IMG/VR virus record: IMGVR_UViG_3300031999_000005
Coordinates: 39,757-103,756 of that record
Strand: one strand, 5' to 3'
DNA: 64,000 nucleotides
Source of the DNA: a virus
The notes beneath the pieces were generated by a model. That model worked only from the letters and a program-made list of their open reading frames with translations, did no database searches and was not told the origin of the DNA. Position 1 is the stretch's first letter, and every line of letters begins with the position of its first letter. A program made the position numbers and the translations under genes. Shown here piece by piece: positions 6,891 through 15,300 of the stretch.

Positions 6891-8650
6891 GTGTTGCTCT
6901 GCACATCGCGGAAGGACTGAACCTGCCGATTGATCTGGCAACGCAGACCATTCTCATTGTCGGCAAGCGCGGCAGTGGGAAGAGCACCACCTGCGTCCGT
7001 CTGGCCGAACAATTTTTCAAGGCGAAGATACCATTCGTCTCGATAGACCCGACCGATACATGGTACGGCCTGAAGGCTTCCAAGGATGGAAAGGGACCTG
7101 GACTGGGCGTCTACATCTTTGGTGGCCGGCACGCTGATCTCCCACTGGAGTCCACCGCAGGGGCGCTTGTAGCTGATGTGGTGGTGGATCATCGCATCTC
7201 CGCAGTTCTCTCCATTAAGCACTTCTCTGGCCGGGAGCGCGGTCGGTTTGTGTCGGACTTCGCTGACCGCCTCTACCACCGGAATACCGAACCTCTGCAC
7301 CTCTTCTTGGAGGAAGCCCATGAAGTGGCACCTCAGCAACCGTTCAAGGGCGAAGAAGAAATGCTTGGGCGAGTCACGCGGATCTGGAAACTCGGTCGAT
7401 CATCTGGCCTTGGTGGTTCAGCCATCACGCAGCGGCCAGCCTCGTTGTCGAAAAACATCACGACGCAGGCAGAGGTTCTAATAGTCCACCGGATTCTTGG
7501 GCCGCAGGATGTTGCGGCCATTCGGGAATGGATCAAATACCACGGGGAGAGCGACCAAGTTCTTTCACAACTGTCTGGATTGAAAACCGGTGAGGCATGG
7601 CTTTGGGCACCGGACTTCCCTGAAGGGTCTCCAATCGGACTTCGGCGGGTGAAAATCCTCGACCGCGAGACTTTCAATTCTTCGGCAACACCGAAGGCCG
7701 GGGAGCGCCAAACCGAACCGAAGGTGCTAGCCCCGGTTGATCTCGATGCCCTCCGTTCGAAGATGGCGGCTACCATTGAGCGTTCCAAGGCCGACGATCC
7801 GAAGGAACTGCGGAAGAAACTTGCGGCCAAGGATGCGGAGATTCGGAAGTTAACCGCTGGCATCAAGCCGGTCGATCCCGAAGCGCTGGAGCGTGCCCGC
7901 CAGGAAGGCGCGGACAATGCGGCCCGGCAGTTTCGCGGAGAGACCAAGAAACTCCAGGACAAGATAAAGGATACGGCGCAATTGCTGGCTGGCATCCGGG
8001 GGAGTTTCGATAAAGCCTGTGAGATTTTGAATGAGGCGTGCCTGGGAGAAATCAAGGCTGTGCCGTTCACTGAGGTAATGAGTCGGCCGAACCAGAGATT
8101 CAAGGCACCCGCTTTCAGACCCACGCCCCCCATCCTGCCGCGCAGGAACAAAGTGGTCGTTGAGGATGACGGGAATCTGACCGGCCCGGAGCAACGCATT
8201 CTGGACGCTATTGCTTGGATGGAAAGTATTGGAGTGAATCAGCCAGAGCAACCTGCCGTGGCATTCTTGGCGGGATACAGGATTGGCGGGGGTGCCTGGA
8301 ATAATCCTCGCGGTCGATTGCGAACCAGGGGACTGGTTGAATACGCCGGGAATTGCGTGCTACTGACTGAGGCTGGCCGTGCCCTTGCCAACAAGCCTGA
8401 TACACCGGCTACCACTGAGGGTCTGCACGCTGCCATCATGGCCCGGCTTCGCGGCCCTGAGCAGAAAATCCTGCGCGTGATCTTGGAGCGGTATCCTCAC
8501 AGTATCTCGAACGAGGAATGCGCGGCAGAGGCGGGGTACTCCCTGGGTGGTGCTTACAATAATCCCCGCGGTCGACTGCGGACACTGGGATTGATTGAAT
8601 ACCCTAGCGGCGGGATGCTGCGGGCGCGGGGCATCCTTTTCTTGGAGTGA
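6887..8650 (+). CDS. HerA/FtsK-like ATPase with tandem C-terminal modules
   Basis: A 587-aa protein. Walker A is IVGKRGSGKSTT near residue 25 and Walker B is LHLFLEEAHEVAP near residue 140, followed by RIWKLGRSSGLGGSAITQRP, a region typical of HerA/DUF87-type ring ATPases. A coiled coil spans about 285-370. The C-terminus holds two similar modules (GPEQRILDAI ... WNNPRGRLRTRGLVEY and GPEQKILRVI ... YNNPRGRLRTLGLIEY) that look like paired winged helices. It may translocate or clamp DNA. No NurA-like nuclease partner is visible next to it. Confidence 0.8.
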   Translation: MSVALHIAEGLNLPIDLATQTILIVGKRGSGKSTTCVRLAEQFFKAKIPFVSIDPTDTWYGLKASKDGKGPGLGVYIFGGRHADLPLESTAGALVADVVVDHRISAVLSIKHFSGRERGRFVSDFADRLYHRNTEPLHLFLEEAHEVAPQQPFKGEEEMLGRVTRIWKLGRSSGLGGSAITQRPASLSKNITTQAEVLIVHRILGPQDVAAIREWIKYHGESDQVLSQLSGLKTGEAWLWAPDFPEGSPIGLRRVKILDRETFNSSATPKAGERQTEPKVLAPVDLDALRSKMAATIERSKADDPKELRKKLAAKDAEIRKLTAGIKPVDPEALERARQEGADNAARQFRGETKKLQDKIKDTAQLLAGIRGSFDKACEILNEACLGEIKAVPFTEVMSRPNQRFKAPAFRPTPPILPRRNKVVVEDDGNLTGPEQRILDAIAWMESIGVNQPEQPAVAFLAGYRIGGGAWNNPRGRLRTRGLVEYAGNCVLLTEAGRALANKPDTPATTEGLHAAIMARLRGPEQKILRVILERYPHSISNEECAAEAGYSLGGAYNNPRGRLRTLGLIEYPSGGMLRARGILFLE

Positions 8651-8653
8651 ACC

Positions 8654-8890
8654 ATGATCGAATGCACCCTTCACGATTTTCACCAATGGCTGGATGAACA
8701 GGGTTGGCCGAGTGAAATCATTCTGCATCCAGACGACTTCACGCTGCTACAAGCCCGCTTTGGACCCGGAGACCGCAAACTGCTGTTCGATGACTGGAGA
8801 AACTATTTTATCTGTGGGCCTACGCGCATTCGACCGGGTGCCTCCAACAAGAAGTTTCTGGACGTGAGCAAGGAGAGACTGTTCAAGTGA
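8654..8890 (+). CDS. hypothetical small protein
   Basis: A 78-aa protein: MIECTLHDFHQWLDEQGWPS, then EIILHPDDFTLLQARFGPGD. The PSEIILHPDDF wording recalls capsid-fold or Gp5-like phage fragments, but it is too short to name. Its stop overlaps the GTG of the next gene. Confidence 0.55.
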   Translation: MIECTLHDFHQWLDEQGWPSEIILHPDDFTLLQARFGPGDRKLLFDDWRNYFICGPTRIRPGASNKKFLDVSKERLFK

Positions 8891-9741
8891 AGCGCCAACA
8901 TCCAAATTTGGACATGCCGAAGGGCAAGCGCAAGTTCCACTGGAAGAGAGTCAACTACGCCTTGTTCGTCACGATTCGCAAGACGCCGAAGTTGGAAGCC
9001 TCTGCCGTCTACGGTCGTGCCATCGGGTTGAGGAAGGACGGCCAGACGTTTTCTGCGCTGGCCGCGTTGCCCTGGATCATCCCAAGGAAATTCGACTGGC
9101 GCCCGATAGCCAAGGCCCGCCTGGATTCTTTTCTTCTCGCAGATTGCCGCTGCAAATCGGAGGGTTCCGAAGTCACCACCTGCAAGATGCACCACGGGAT
9201 ACGAGGAAAGTGGTTGGCCGAAGACGCCAAGAGAACCAAAGAACTGCCAGCACAGCCAAATCTCTCGCTTGATTCTGGGCCGGTGTCTGGCTTCAGGGTG
9301 ATGAACAGAAACTATCCCTGGTGCGTGATGATCCTGGAGAAGAACGAGTGGTTCTGCGACATCTGCAAGGCCGCACACCCAGCGCATGAGGACAACCCGA
9401 GCTACCGGAATCAATTCATCCTGAGACATTCCCATTGCGGATTTCCGGCGGCGGGATATGCAGAATCGCTGCGGAAGTGCAATCTCAGCACATGGGCAGA
9501 CGCAGCGGCTGAGGCCAGGAAGCGCATAGATGAAGCTAGAAGGCGGGCAGACAAGGTTGAGGGAGAAGTGCAAGGTTATCGTCTCTTGGAGGTAGCCTTC
9601 AAAGAAATCTCTGCCGGTCGGTGCAATCCATACCTTCCTGAGCGAATGTCCTTTGAGGAAGTGGTCCAGCATGCTGTAGGGGAAGGGGTGGCGATTCCCG
9701 AATCGCTACGCCCGCAACTGTTGGAGGGAAAGAGCCGATGA
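8887..9741 (+). CDS. hypothetical protein with Cys/His pairs
   Basis: A 284-aa basic protein. Cys-rich parts (DCRCKSEGSEVTTCKMHHG, then FCDICKAAHPAHEDN) suggest zinc binding, and a helical segment (AAAEARKRIDEARRRADKVE) lies near residue 215. GTG 8887 follows GGAGAG at good spacing and gives a GTGA overlap; ATG 8914 is the alternative. The palindrome TCCAAATTTGGA lies within the first codons, between the two possible starts. No family is recognised. Confidence 0.6.
   Translation: MKRQHPNLDMPKGKRKFHWKRVNYALFVTIRKTPKLEASAVYGRAIGLRKDGQTFSALAALPWIIPRKFDWRPIAKARLDSFLLADCRCKSEGSEVTTCKMHHGIRGKWLAEDAKRTKELPAQPNLSLDSGPVSGFRVMNRNYPWCVMILEKNEWFCDICKAAHPAHEDNPSYRNQFILRHSHCGFPAAGYAESLRKCNLSTWADAAAEARKRIDEARRRADKVEGEVQGYRLLEVAFKEISAGRCNPYLPERMSFEEVVQHAVGEGVAIPESLRPQLLEGKSR
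8898..8915. repeat. dispersed palindrome, copy 2 (core TCCAAATTTGGA)
   Basis: The core spans 8901-8912. It overlaps codons 5-9 of the gene starting at GTG 8887, and lies immediately before an in-frame ATG at 8914 that would be the start if the site is intergenic as in the other copies. Confidence 0.85.
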
Positions 9742-10163
9742 ACAGGCGCGAATTCTTCAAGAGCCTTGCCCTTGGTGCTGCGGTGATTGCCATTCCGGGC
9801 GCGGCACTGAAGGTGCTTGCTCAGAATCCAGGCAACCCGGCTGCTACCGCTGCCATCAAGACACAGGCGCCGCTTACGCTTCGTGCCCTCCAGAAAGCAT
9901 TCTTTGAGTGCTCGGTAGGCAAGGAATGCCCTTCGCAGATTTTTCTCAGTTCCTCTTGCTGGATCAAATTCGAGGAAATGATGCGCAACCACGATGAACG
10001 GCAATTATTCGTCAATCCTAAACGCCCGATCCAGAATCTCACTTTCCATGGTGCCGATGTCTGCCCCGATCCTGACACCCCGGACGACATGATGGTCTTC
10101 ATCAACGAAGAACATCCTGATAATCCCAGTCTGAACAAGCGTTTCCGTCTGGACGAAATCTGA
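9738..10163 (+). CDS. protein with twin-arginine (Tat) leader
   Basis: A 141-aa protein. MNRREFFKSLALGAAVIAIP begins a Tat-type leader: NRREFFK fits the twin-arginine motif and is followed by a hydrophobic stretch and ALKVLAQ. The mature part contains PSQIFLSSSCWIKFEEMM and later LTFHGADVCPDPDTPDDMMV, then FINEEH. This wording resembles the C-terminal domain of phage major capsid proteins (compare ADLLTTTQAVWDIWW and QVVVDQHCPAGKLWFLN in the capsid gene here). The start is coupled to the previous stop by ATGA. The function is unknown. Confidence 0.6.
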   Translation: MNRREFFKSLALGAAVIAIPGAALKVLAQNPGNPAATAAIKTQAPLTLRALQKAFFECSVGKECPSQIFLSSSCWIKFEEMMRNHDERQLFVNPKRPIQNLTFHGADVCPDPDTPDDMMVFINEEHPDNPSLNKRFRLDEI

Positions 10164-10165
10164 GA

Positions 10166-10195
10166 TTGACAGGTTCGATGTTTTACAAGTATGCT
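10166..10195 (+). promoter_or_regulatory. putative sigma70-type promoter
   Basis: TTGACA (10166-10171), an 18-nt spacer and TATGCT (10190-10195) lie directly after the Tat-leader gene. The spacer carries GTTTTACAAG, the reverse complement of CTTGTAAAAC found at the 3177 promoter. Confidence 0.6.
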
Positions 10196-10226
10196 GACAA
10201 TCGCCGCAGCAGAAAGGAACTGACAA

Positions 10227-10460
10227 ATGCCATACCCGAACGAAAGTCCATTGGTTCTTCTCGACTCCCTGGTTTGCAGCATGTGCTTGCATATCATGCG
10301 CCGCGTGTTGGAGATCGATGCGAATGGGAAGTTCAAGAAAGCCACCCACTACTGCGACACCTGCAAGTACGGATACGAAATAACCAGGGATAAGGCCCTG
10401 CATCCAGCCAATGGCCGTGATGTGCCGTGGGTTGCCGAAGTGAAGGATGGTGCCAAGTGA
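10227..10460 (+). CDS. small zinc-finger-like protein
   Basis: A 77-aa protein with CSMCLHIM near residue 19 and CDTCKYGYEI near residue 45, a two-knuckle zinc-binding pattern. AAAGGAA precedes ATG 10227 and the promoter at 10166 reads into it. Its stop overlaps the GTG of the next gene. The function is unknown. Confidence 0.6.
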   Translation: MPYPNESPLVLLDSLVCSMCLHIMRRVLEIDANGKFKKATHYCDTCKYGYEITRDKALHPANGRDVPWVAEVKDGAK

Positions 10461-10735
10461 TTCGTGACCCGCTCGGAAGAATTTTCAAGCCCGGCCAGAA
10501 GGTCATTCTCGCCAAGGGCATCCTGCCGGAGATGATCTTGGCGCAGGTGATGGAGGTCAACGACAACATCCTCACCACGGGGCCAAACCAGCAGCAGCCG
10601 CGGACGGTGGTGTTTGGTCTCGGCAGTTTCACTGTGGCCTTGGGTGGTCCCGGAGATGTAGTCAACGTTTCGATCATCGTCCAGGAAGCTGACGAGAAGA
10701 TCCCGCAGATCGAAGGGGAAAGCAAGGTGAACTGA
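10457..10735 (+). CDS. hypothetical protein
   Basis: A 92-aa protein from GTG 10457, the start that gives the 4-nt overlap with the preceding gene. It is predicted to be mainly beta (GQKVILAKGILPEM, then MEVNDNILTTGP and VVNVSIIVQEAD), perhaps a small barrel. No family is recognised. Confidence 0.55.
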   Translation: MIRDPLGRIFKPGQKVILAKGILPEMILAQVMEVNDNILTTGPNQQQPRTVVFGLGSFTVALGGPGDVVNVSIIVQEADEKIPQIEGESKVN

Positions 10736-11217
10736 TGAAGGACGCATTATACGCCCTTGTTTTGGTGTTGATTGGCCTGCTGGCTGGCGGCATGGTTCTG
10801 GCCCTGGCCTTTCTCTTCTACCTTGTCCGCCAAGCAGTGATGAACCTCACGGCGGCCTGCGCTGCGCTCCAGAAGGACATCAGCGACTTCCGTGGGGCGA
10901 TGGAGAGATTGGCGGTAAGCCCTGATTACCAAGGAGCGATTACGGCCGTCCGCACGATTGCGGTTCTTGGGCCGGCAGTGACGGCGCGGGTGGAGGCCCT
11001 TACTGTGGTGATTGGGAACTGGGTCAAGATCATGAACATCAGGGGAGAAGGGCCAGCGAAGGAAGTGGACTCAGCGGCCTACGGGTACAGCGAACAAATG
11101 GCGGCGCAGAACGAAGCAGCAAGGGAACTGGGGAAGCAAGGGATCGTTCTTGCGGAGGCGCCGGCGGAGATCCCGGTGGACAAGATGCGGACGCTTTCGC
11201 AGGAGCCGCCAGGGTAA
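10735..11217 (+). CDS. hypothetical membrane-anchored protein
   Basis: A 160-aa protein. An N-terminal membrane helix (ALVLVLIGLLAGGMVLALAF) precedes a helical soluble part (NLTAACAALQKDISDFRGAM) ending in a Pro/Ala-rich tail. The start overlaps the previous stop (TGATG). It is the last gene before the terminator at 11272. The function is unknown. Confidence 0.6.
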   Translation: MKDALYALVLVLIGLLAGGMVLALAFLFYLVRQAVMNLTAACAALQKDISDFRGAMERLAVSPDYQGAITAVRTIAVLGPAVTARVEALTVVIGNWVKIMNIRGEGPAKEVDSAAYGYSEQMAAQNEAARELGKQGIVLAEAPAEIPVDKMRTLSQEPPG

Positions 11218-11271
11218 AGAATCGGGGCCGGTTGTGGGGAGTTCGTCGAATAGGAGTAGAATAAGGCGGGC

Positions 11272-11329
11272 CGCAGCGGTGCATGGTATTCGAGGAAACC
11301 TCGAACCAGAAACACACCGCTGCGTTTTT
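11272..11329 (+). terminator. Rho-independent terminator with nested hairpin
   Basis: The 10-bp stem CGCAGCGGTG (11272-11281) / CACCGCTGCG (11315-11324) encloses a second hairpin TTCGAGG-AAA-CCTCGAA (11289-11305) and is followed by TTTTT. It ends the first operon, 55 nt after its last stop codon. Confidence 0.8.
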
Positions 11330-11349
11330 AAGGCTCCTCCGCTCAGAAA

Positions 11350-11595
11350 TGAACAGCCGGCCTCCGAACGGCCCTTGCGCTCCAGGCTAAGATTCGTGGC
11401 ACGCCGGTTGCAGCCCGGCGGGATTCTAGGTGACGTGACTCTTAGCTTGGAGCGGAGCGGCCCGATGCGGCGTGGAAGGACACGCGGGCGCAAGCCAGCA
11501 CGGGGATTCGGCGGACGGCCCCTGGTGAAACGGCCTAATAGCCAGGGGTGGCGATTACCGATGAAAGTGCAGCCGGGTTAGAACCGGCCATCGGG
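11350..11595 (+). ncRNA. strongly structured non-coding stretch (RNA candidate)
   Basis: No convincing gene lies between the terminator and the tRNA. Paired segments seen by eye are: 11378-11391 with 11441-11454 (14 bp, one G-U); an internal CGCCGG/CCGGCG hairpin 11402-11420; GCGTG/CACGC 11470-11485; CCCCTGG/CCAGGGG 11519-11548; and CCGATG/CATCGG 11558-11594 enclosing GCCGG/CCGGC. CATCGGG (11589-11595) can instead pair with CCCGATG at 11461-11467. It may be a structured RNA or leader; the class is unknown and the strand is assumed from its surroundings. Confidence 0.45.
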
Positions 11596-11609
11596 TCGCT
11601 CCACTACTT

Positions 11610-11686
11610 CGGGGCGTAGCGCAGCCTGGTAGCGCGCTTGCCTTGGGCGCCGGTAATCCCCGGTTCAAATCCGGGCGCCCCGACCA
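11610..11686 (+). tRNA. tRNA-Pro (anticodon UGG)
   Basis: The acceptor stem is CGGGGCG/CGCCCCG, the D arm GCGC-AGCCTGGTA-GCGC, the anticodon loop CTTGGGC with TGG, and the T arm CCCGG-TTCAAAT-CCGGG. It has an encoded discriminator A and CCA. One non-Watson-Crick pair is in the anticodon stem (CTTGC/GCCGG). It is the only tRNA seen in the window and lies between the structured stretch and the terminase genes. Confidence 0.9.
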
Positions 11687-11725
11687 ACCTAACGAACGTC
11701 CACATTCGGATGTAAAACCTACCTC

Positions 11726-11755
11726 TTGACTCCCTGCCGGTTCTCGAACCACAAT
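11726..11755 (+). promoter_or_regulatory. possible promoter for the late (terminase) operon
   Basis: TTGACT (11726-11731), an 18-nt spacer and CACAAT (11750-11755). TGTAAAACCT lies just upstream (11711-11720) and a degenerate palindrome, TCCACATTCGGA, at 11699-11710. If used, the RNA would start only a few bases before ATG 11766, which has no Shine-Dalgarno sequence, implying a near-leaderless message. Confidence 0.35.
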
Positions 11756-11765
11756 ATCAGCGAAT

Positions 11766-12326
11766 ATGCCGCCCAACGTCCTTGCCTCGCCTGTCCACCG
11801 ATTTCGCTATGCTCGGGCACGAAGCGGGATGACCATTGAGGACATCGCCGCACAGGATCATGTGTCCGTCGATACGGTCAGAACCTCCATCAAGGCGGTC
11901 GAAATTCGCAAGCAACTGTGCAGCATTCATGAGGTAGAGACGGCGGAGGCGCAATTGCTGCTCGACACGATTCCCTTGCAACAGAAGGCTCTTACAGAGG
12001 CCCTGGTTGCCACGCAGATCGTCATGGGAACGAAGGGAAGGGTCAAAGAGGTTCCTGACCACACCACCCGGATGCGCGCTGTTGACGTGCTGACACAGAA
12101 ATCCGCATCGCTCCGACCGCAGGTAAAGATCGCCCCGACCACTCAGGTGAACGTCAACACCGGGAACCAAACACTGGTAAACGGCATGACGTTTGAAGAC
12201 CGGGTGCGGCAGATCGTGGAAAAACGCCGAGAAGCTGAGACCGTGCCTGCGCTGGCCGCCCCAGTTGATTTGGGCGGCTACATCGAGGCTGAACCCGAAG
12301 GGGATGTCGATGGCGATAAGCCGTAA
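11766..12326 (+). CDS. terminase small subunit (putative)
   Basis: A 186-aa protein directly upstream of TerL and overlapping it. The N-terminus has a helix-turn-helix-like segment (MTIEDIAAQDHVSVDTVRTS), as expected for the DNA-recognising subunit. A helical middle (LLLDTIPLQQKALTEALVAT) and an acidic end follow. The identification rests on HTH plus position; sequence identity to known TerS cannot be judged here. No good ribosome binding site precedes the ATG. Confidence 0.65.
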   Translation: MPPNVLASPVHRFRYARARSGMTIEDIAAQDHVSVDTVRTSIKAVEIRKQLCSIHEVETAEAQLLLDTIPLQQKALTEALVATQIVMGTKGRVKEVPDHTTRMRAVDVLTQKSASLRPQVKIAPTTQVNVNTGNQTLVNGMTFEDRVRQIVEKRREAETVPALAAPVDLGGYIEAEPEGDVDGDKP

Positions 12327-15300
12327 AGACCCCTACCTGAACGAAATCCTCGAAATCCTGGACATGATCTACGATCAGGCAGGGAATGACATCGCTCGGG
12401 CCTATTCGAGCCTCGGCACGCACGAACTGAAATTCATCGAGGAAGAAACCACCCGTTGCGCTGACTGGCGGTACTACGTCGAAAATTATCACATCATCCG
12501 CACCGTGGACGGGAATCTTCAGACGCTCTATCCACTGTGGGACAGCCAGGAAATCTTTTATGAACCGGTGCTTCTAGCGCAGAGAGCACACCTGCCGGTT
12601 CGGATAATTACGCTCAAGGCAAGGCGACTCGGCCTCTCGACAGAATGTCAATCGCTGATCTTCCATAAAACCATCTTCACCCATAATTGGGATTCGCTGA
12701 TCGTTGCGCAGGACCCTGACCAGACAGCGTACCTTTTTGAGATGAGCCGGCTCGCCTACGAGAAATTGCCCTGGTGGATGCGGCCTGAATCGCGGTATGA
12801 CGTGAAGGGCACCCAATTGGTGTTTGACCGCAAGGACCCGAAGGAACGTTTGCTGCATCCGGGTTTGCGCTCACAGATCATGGTTGCCTCAGCTAATAAA
12901 ATGTCAGGAATTTCTGTGGGTAAGGCGCTCATGTCAACGCACCTGTGCCTGACTAAAGAAAACTATGTGTTGCGACAGGATGGGAAGATAACCCCGATCT
13001 CAGAAATAAAGGTTGGTGACAGGGTTGAATCCCGTTGCGGACCTGTCCCGGTGTCTTTCGTGTCTTTCAGGGAATCAGATGCTAATGTCAGTGTCACGCC
13101 TTGGTGCAATTCTGCATTTCCGATCATCGGCACACCGAACCACCGCATTCTCTGTGGGGAACTCGTCAAGAAGCAAATTGCCGGAAAGCGGGGACCTGCA
13201 ATAAGGAATATCCGGTGGGTAGAACTGGGCAAGGTGTCGCTGAAAGATTGTCTAGTGATTCCAGTAAAGAAAATTTCTGACACACGAGAGTTGCCTGTGG
13301 CACGTTTGCCCGAGTCATTCCGTCGAAAACATGGAGGAGGCTCGATCCCGCTCCCGATCAGTCCACAGAAAACCAGAGAATGGGGATTTGCCATTGGCCT
13401 TTATCTGGCCGAGGGAAGCATCGAAAAGGCAAAAGTCATAATCAGTCTCGACAAAAAAGAGAATGGGTTGGCTAGTCGCTTTTCAAGGGCAATCGGAGTC
13501 GCTGAAGGGAAAGTGGGAAAGTCCCGAAAAACAAGGACCAGGGTGCATCGTTTCTATAATGCTGCGTTGGCTACGTGGCTTGCTGACAATTTCGGGCATC
13601 ATGGAGAAAAGATCATCCCCGATTGGGCATGGGAGACGGGCCGCGACTTTTTGCTGGGGATTATCGAAGGTCTGATGCTCGGAGACGGCCACTTCCCGCT
13701 CAAAAATAGAGAGTGCATATTTTGCTCCATCTGTCCACAGTTGTCGATCCGCCTGCGAGACGCCGTAGCGTCATTGGGGATCGGTTACGGTTCGCTGTAT
13801 CTCAGGAAAGCTGGAATTCGATACGGGAGAAACTGCAAGAATGCTTGGTTGACCCATTTTGCGATGAAAACAAATGATTCGCTTCGCCTACTCTTTGGGA
13901 TCAAGCCATCTAGAAAGGTCCAGAGACATCATGGTAAGCACTGGTATTATTCCTTGAACAGATCAGAGATTTACGTGCGTCTGCGAAAAATAGAAGAGGT
14001 CCTCGGTGATACGGTCTATGACATTGAGGTCGATTCCCCAAACCACGAATTTTTGCTTCCTGGAGCCGTTACACACAATTCAGAATTGAGCCTCTGGCCT
14101 GATCCCAAGAAGCTGGCCGAGTATCTTTTCCCGACGATGGAGAGCAACCAGGGTTTGTACTTCATGGAATCCACGTCGCGTGGTCGGCATGGATTCTGGC
14201 CGCGATTCTGGAAAAAATCGGTGCGGCGGGAAACTAACTGGACCCCTGTTTTTATTGAGTCATTCCGGGTGAGGAAGTATTCGATCCCAATTGACGCAGG
14301 TGAGAATTTCGTGCTGACGGCTGAAGAAAAGGCCATCCGCGACAAGGTTTTGAGGCAGCGGAAAGTCGAAATCCCCCTGGAGCATTTCAAGTGGCGCCGG
14401 AAGACAATCCAGGACTTTGTTGCGGCAAATGGCGATGATTCGATGTACTACCAGGAATTCCCGGCCACGAGTCCTTCAGAATCATTCGTGGGCACTGGCT
14501 TGTGTGCGTTTGACAAGAAAAAACTTCAGCGGATCAGGGAAGAAACGTGTTGCGATCCAATCTGGTTTGGTGAGATTCGCCTGGAAAAGAAAAAGCCGCG
14601 AGCCATCCTGTACGAATCTGCCAAGGCTGCACATATTCCTCCGCAGACAGTGGAAGGTGGTCGGTTATACGTTTGGGAGATGCCCGAGCCGAAGGAAATC
14701 TACTATGTGTCAGGTGACGTGGCCGAAGGAATCATCGGAGGTAATTTCTCGGATGCGCAGGTGCTTCGCAAGGGGAAGGGACCGGCTCCAGATGTGCAGG
14801 TAGCCGAATGGCACGGGTGGATCAGCCCAGAGGAATTCGCTGAAGTTTTGGCCGCCCTGGGGATGCTCTACAACAATGCTGAAATAGCGCCGGAAACCAA
14901 CGCGAAGTGTGGTGGACTGATGATCGGGCACCTCTCGCGGGTGGTTGAATACGAGAACATTTTCCGGTGGAAGCATTACGACAAAGTGAAAAACCAGCGG
15001 ACGAACTACCTTGGTTGGGCCACGAACACCAAGAGCCGAGCGGACATCATTGCTAAGGGAACCCGTGCGGTCAGAGAGGGCCTAGTGATAATCCGCAGCG
15101 AGGAGTTGGTCGAGGAAATGTTCGATTTCGCCAGCACTGATGACTCGGTGAAGATCGAGGGCCAGGACAACTGGGATGATCGTGTGATGAGTTTCCTAAT
15201 TGGCTATTTCTGTGCGCACGATTCAGACGAATACACGGACTACGGAAAAAGCAGCGAACCAGAAAAGGACAGAGGGCGAGATTTCTACAACACCGAATCC

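Noticed and set aside
11461-11595. tRNA- or tmRNA-like fold with a CCCGATG/CATCGGG acceptor and a T-arm-like hairpin
   Set aside because: No CCA, no proper D or anticodon arm, and a competing closer partner for CATCGGG. It is kept only as part of the structured RNA candidate.
12193-12309. Upstream extension of terL
   Set aside because: It overlaps TerS in another frame, while ATG 12310 has a good ribosome binding site and gives a normal N-terminus.
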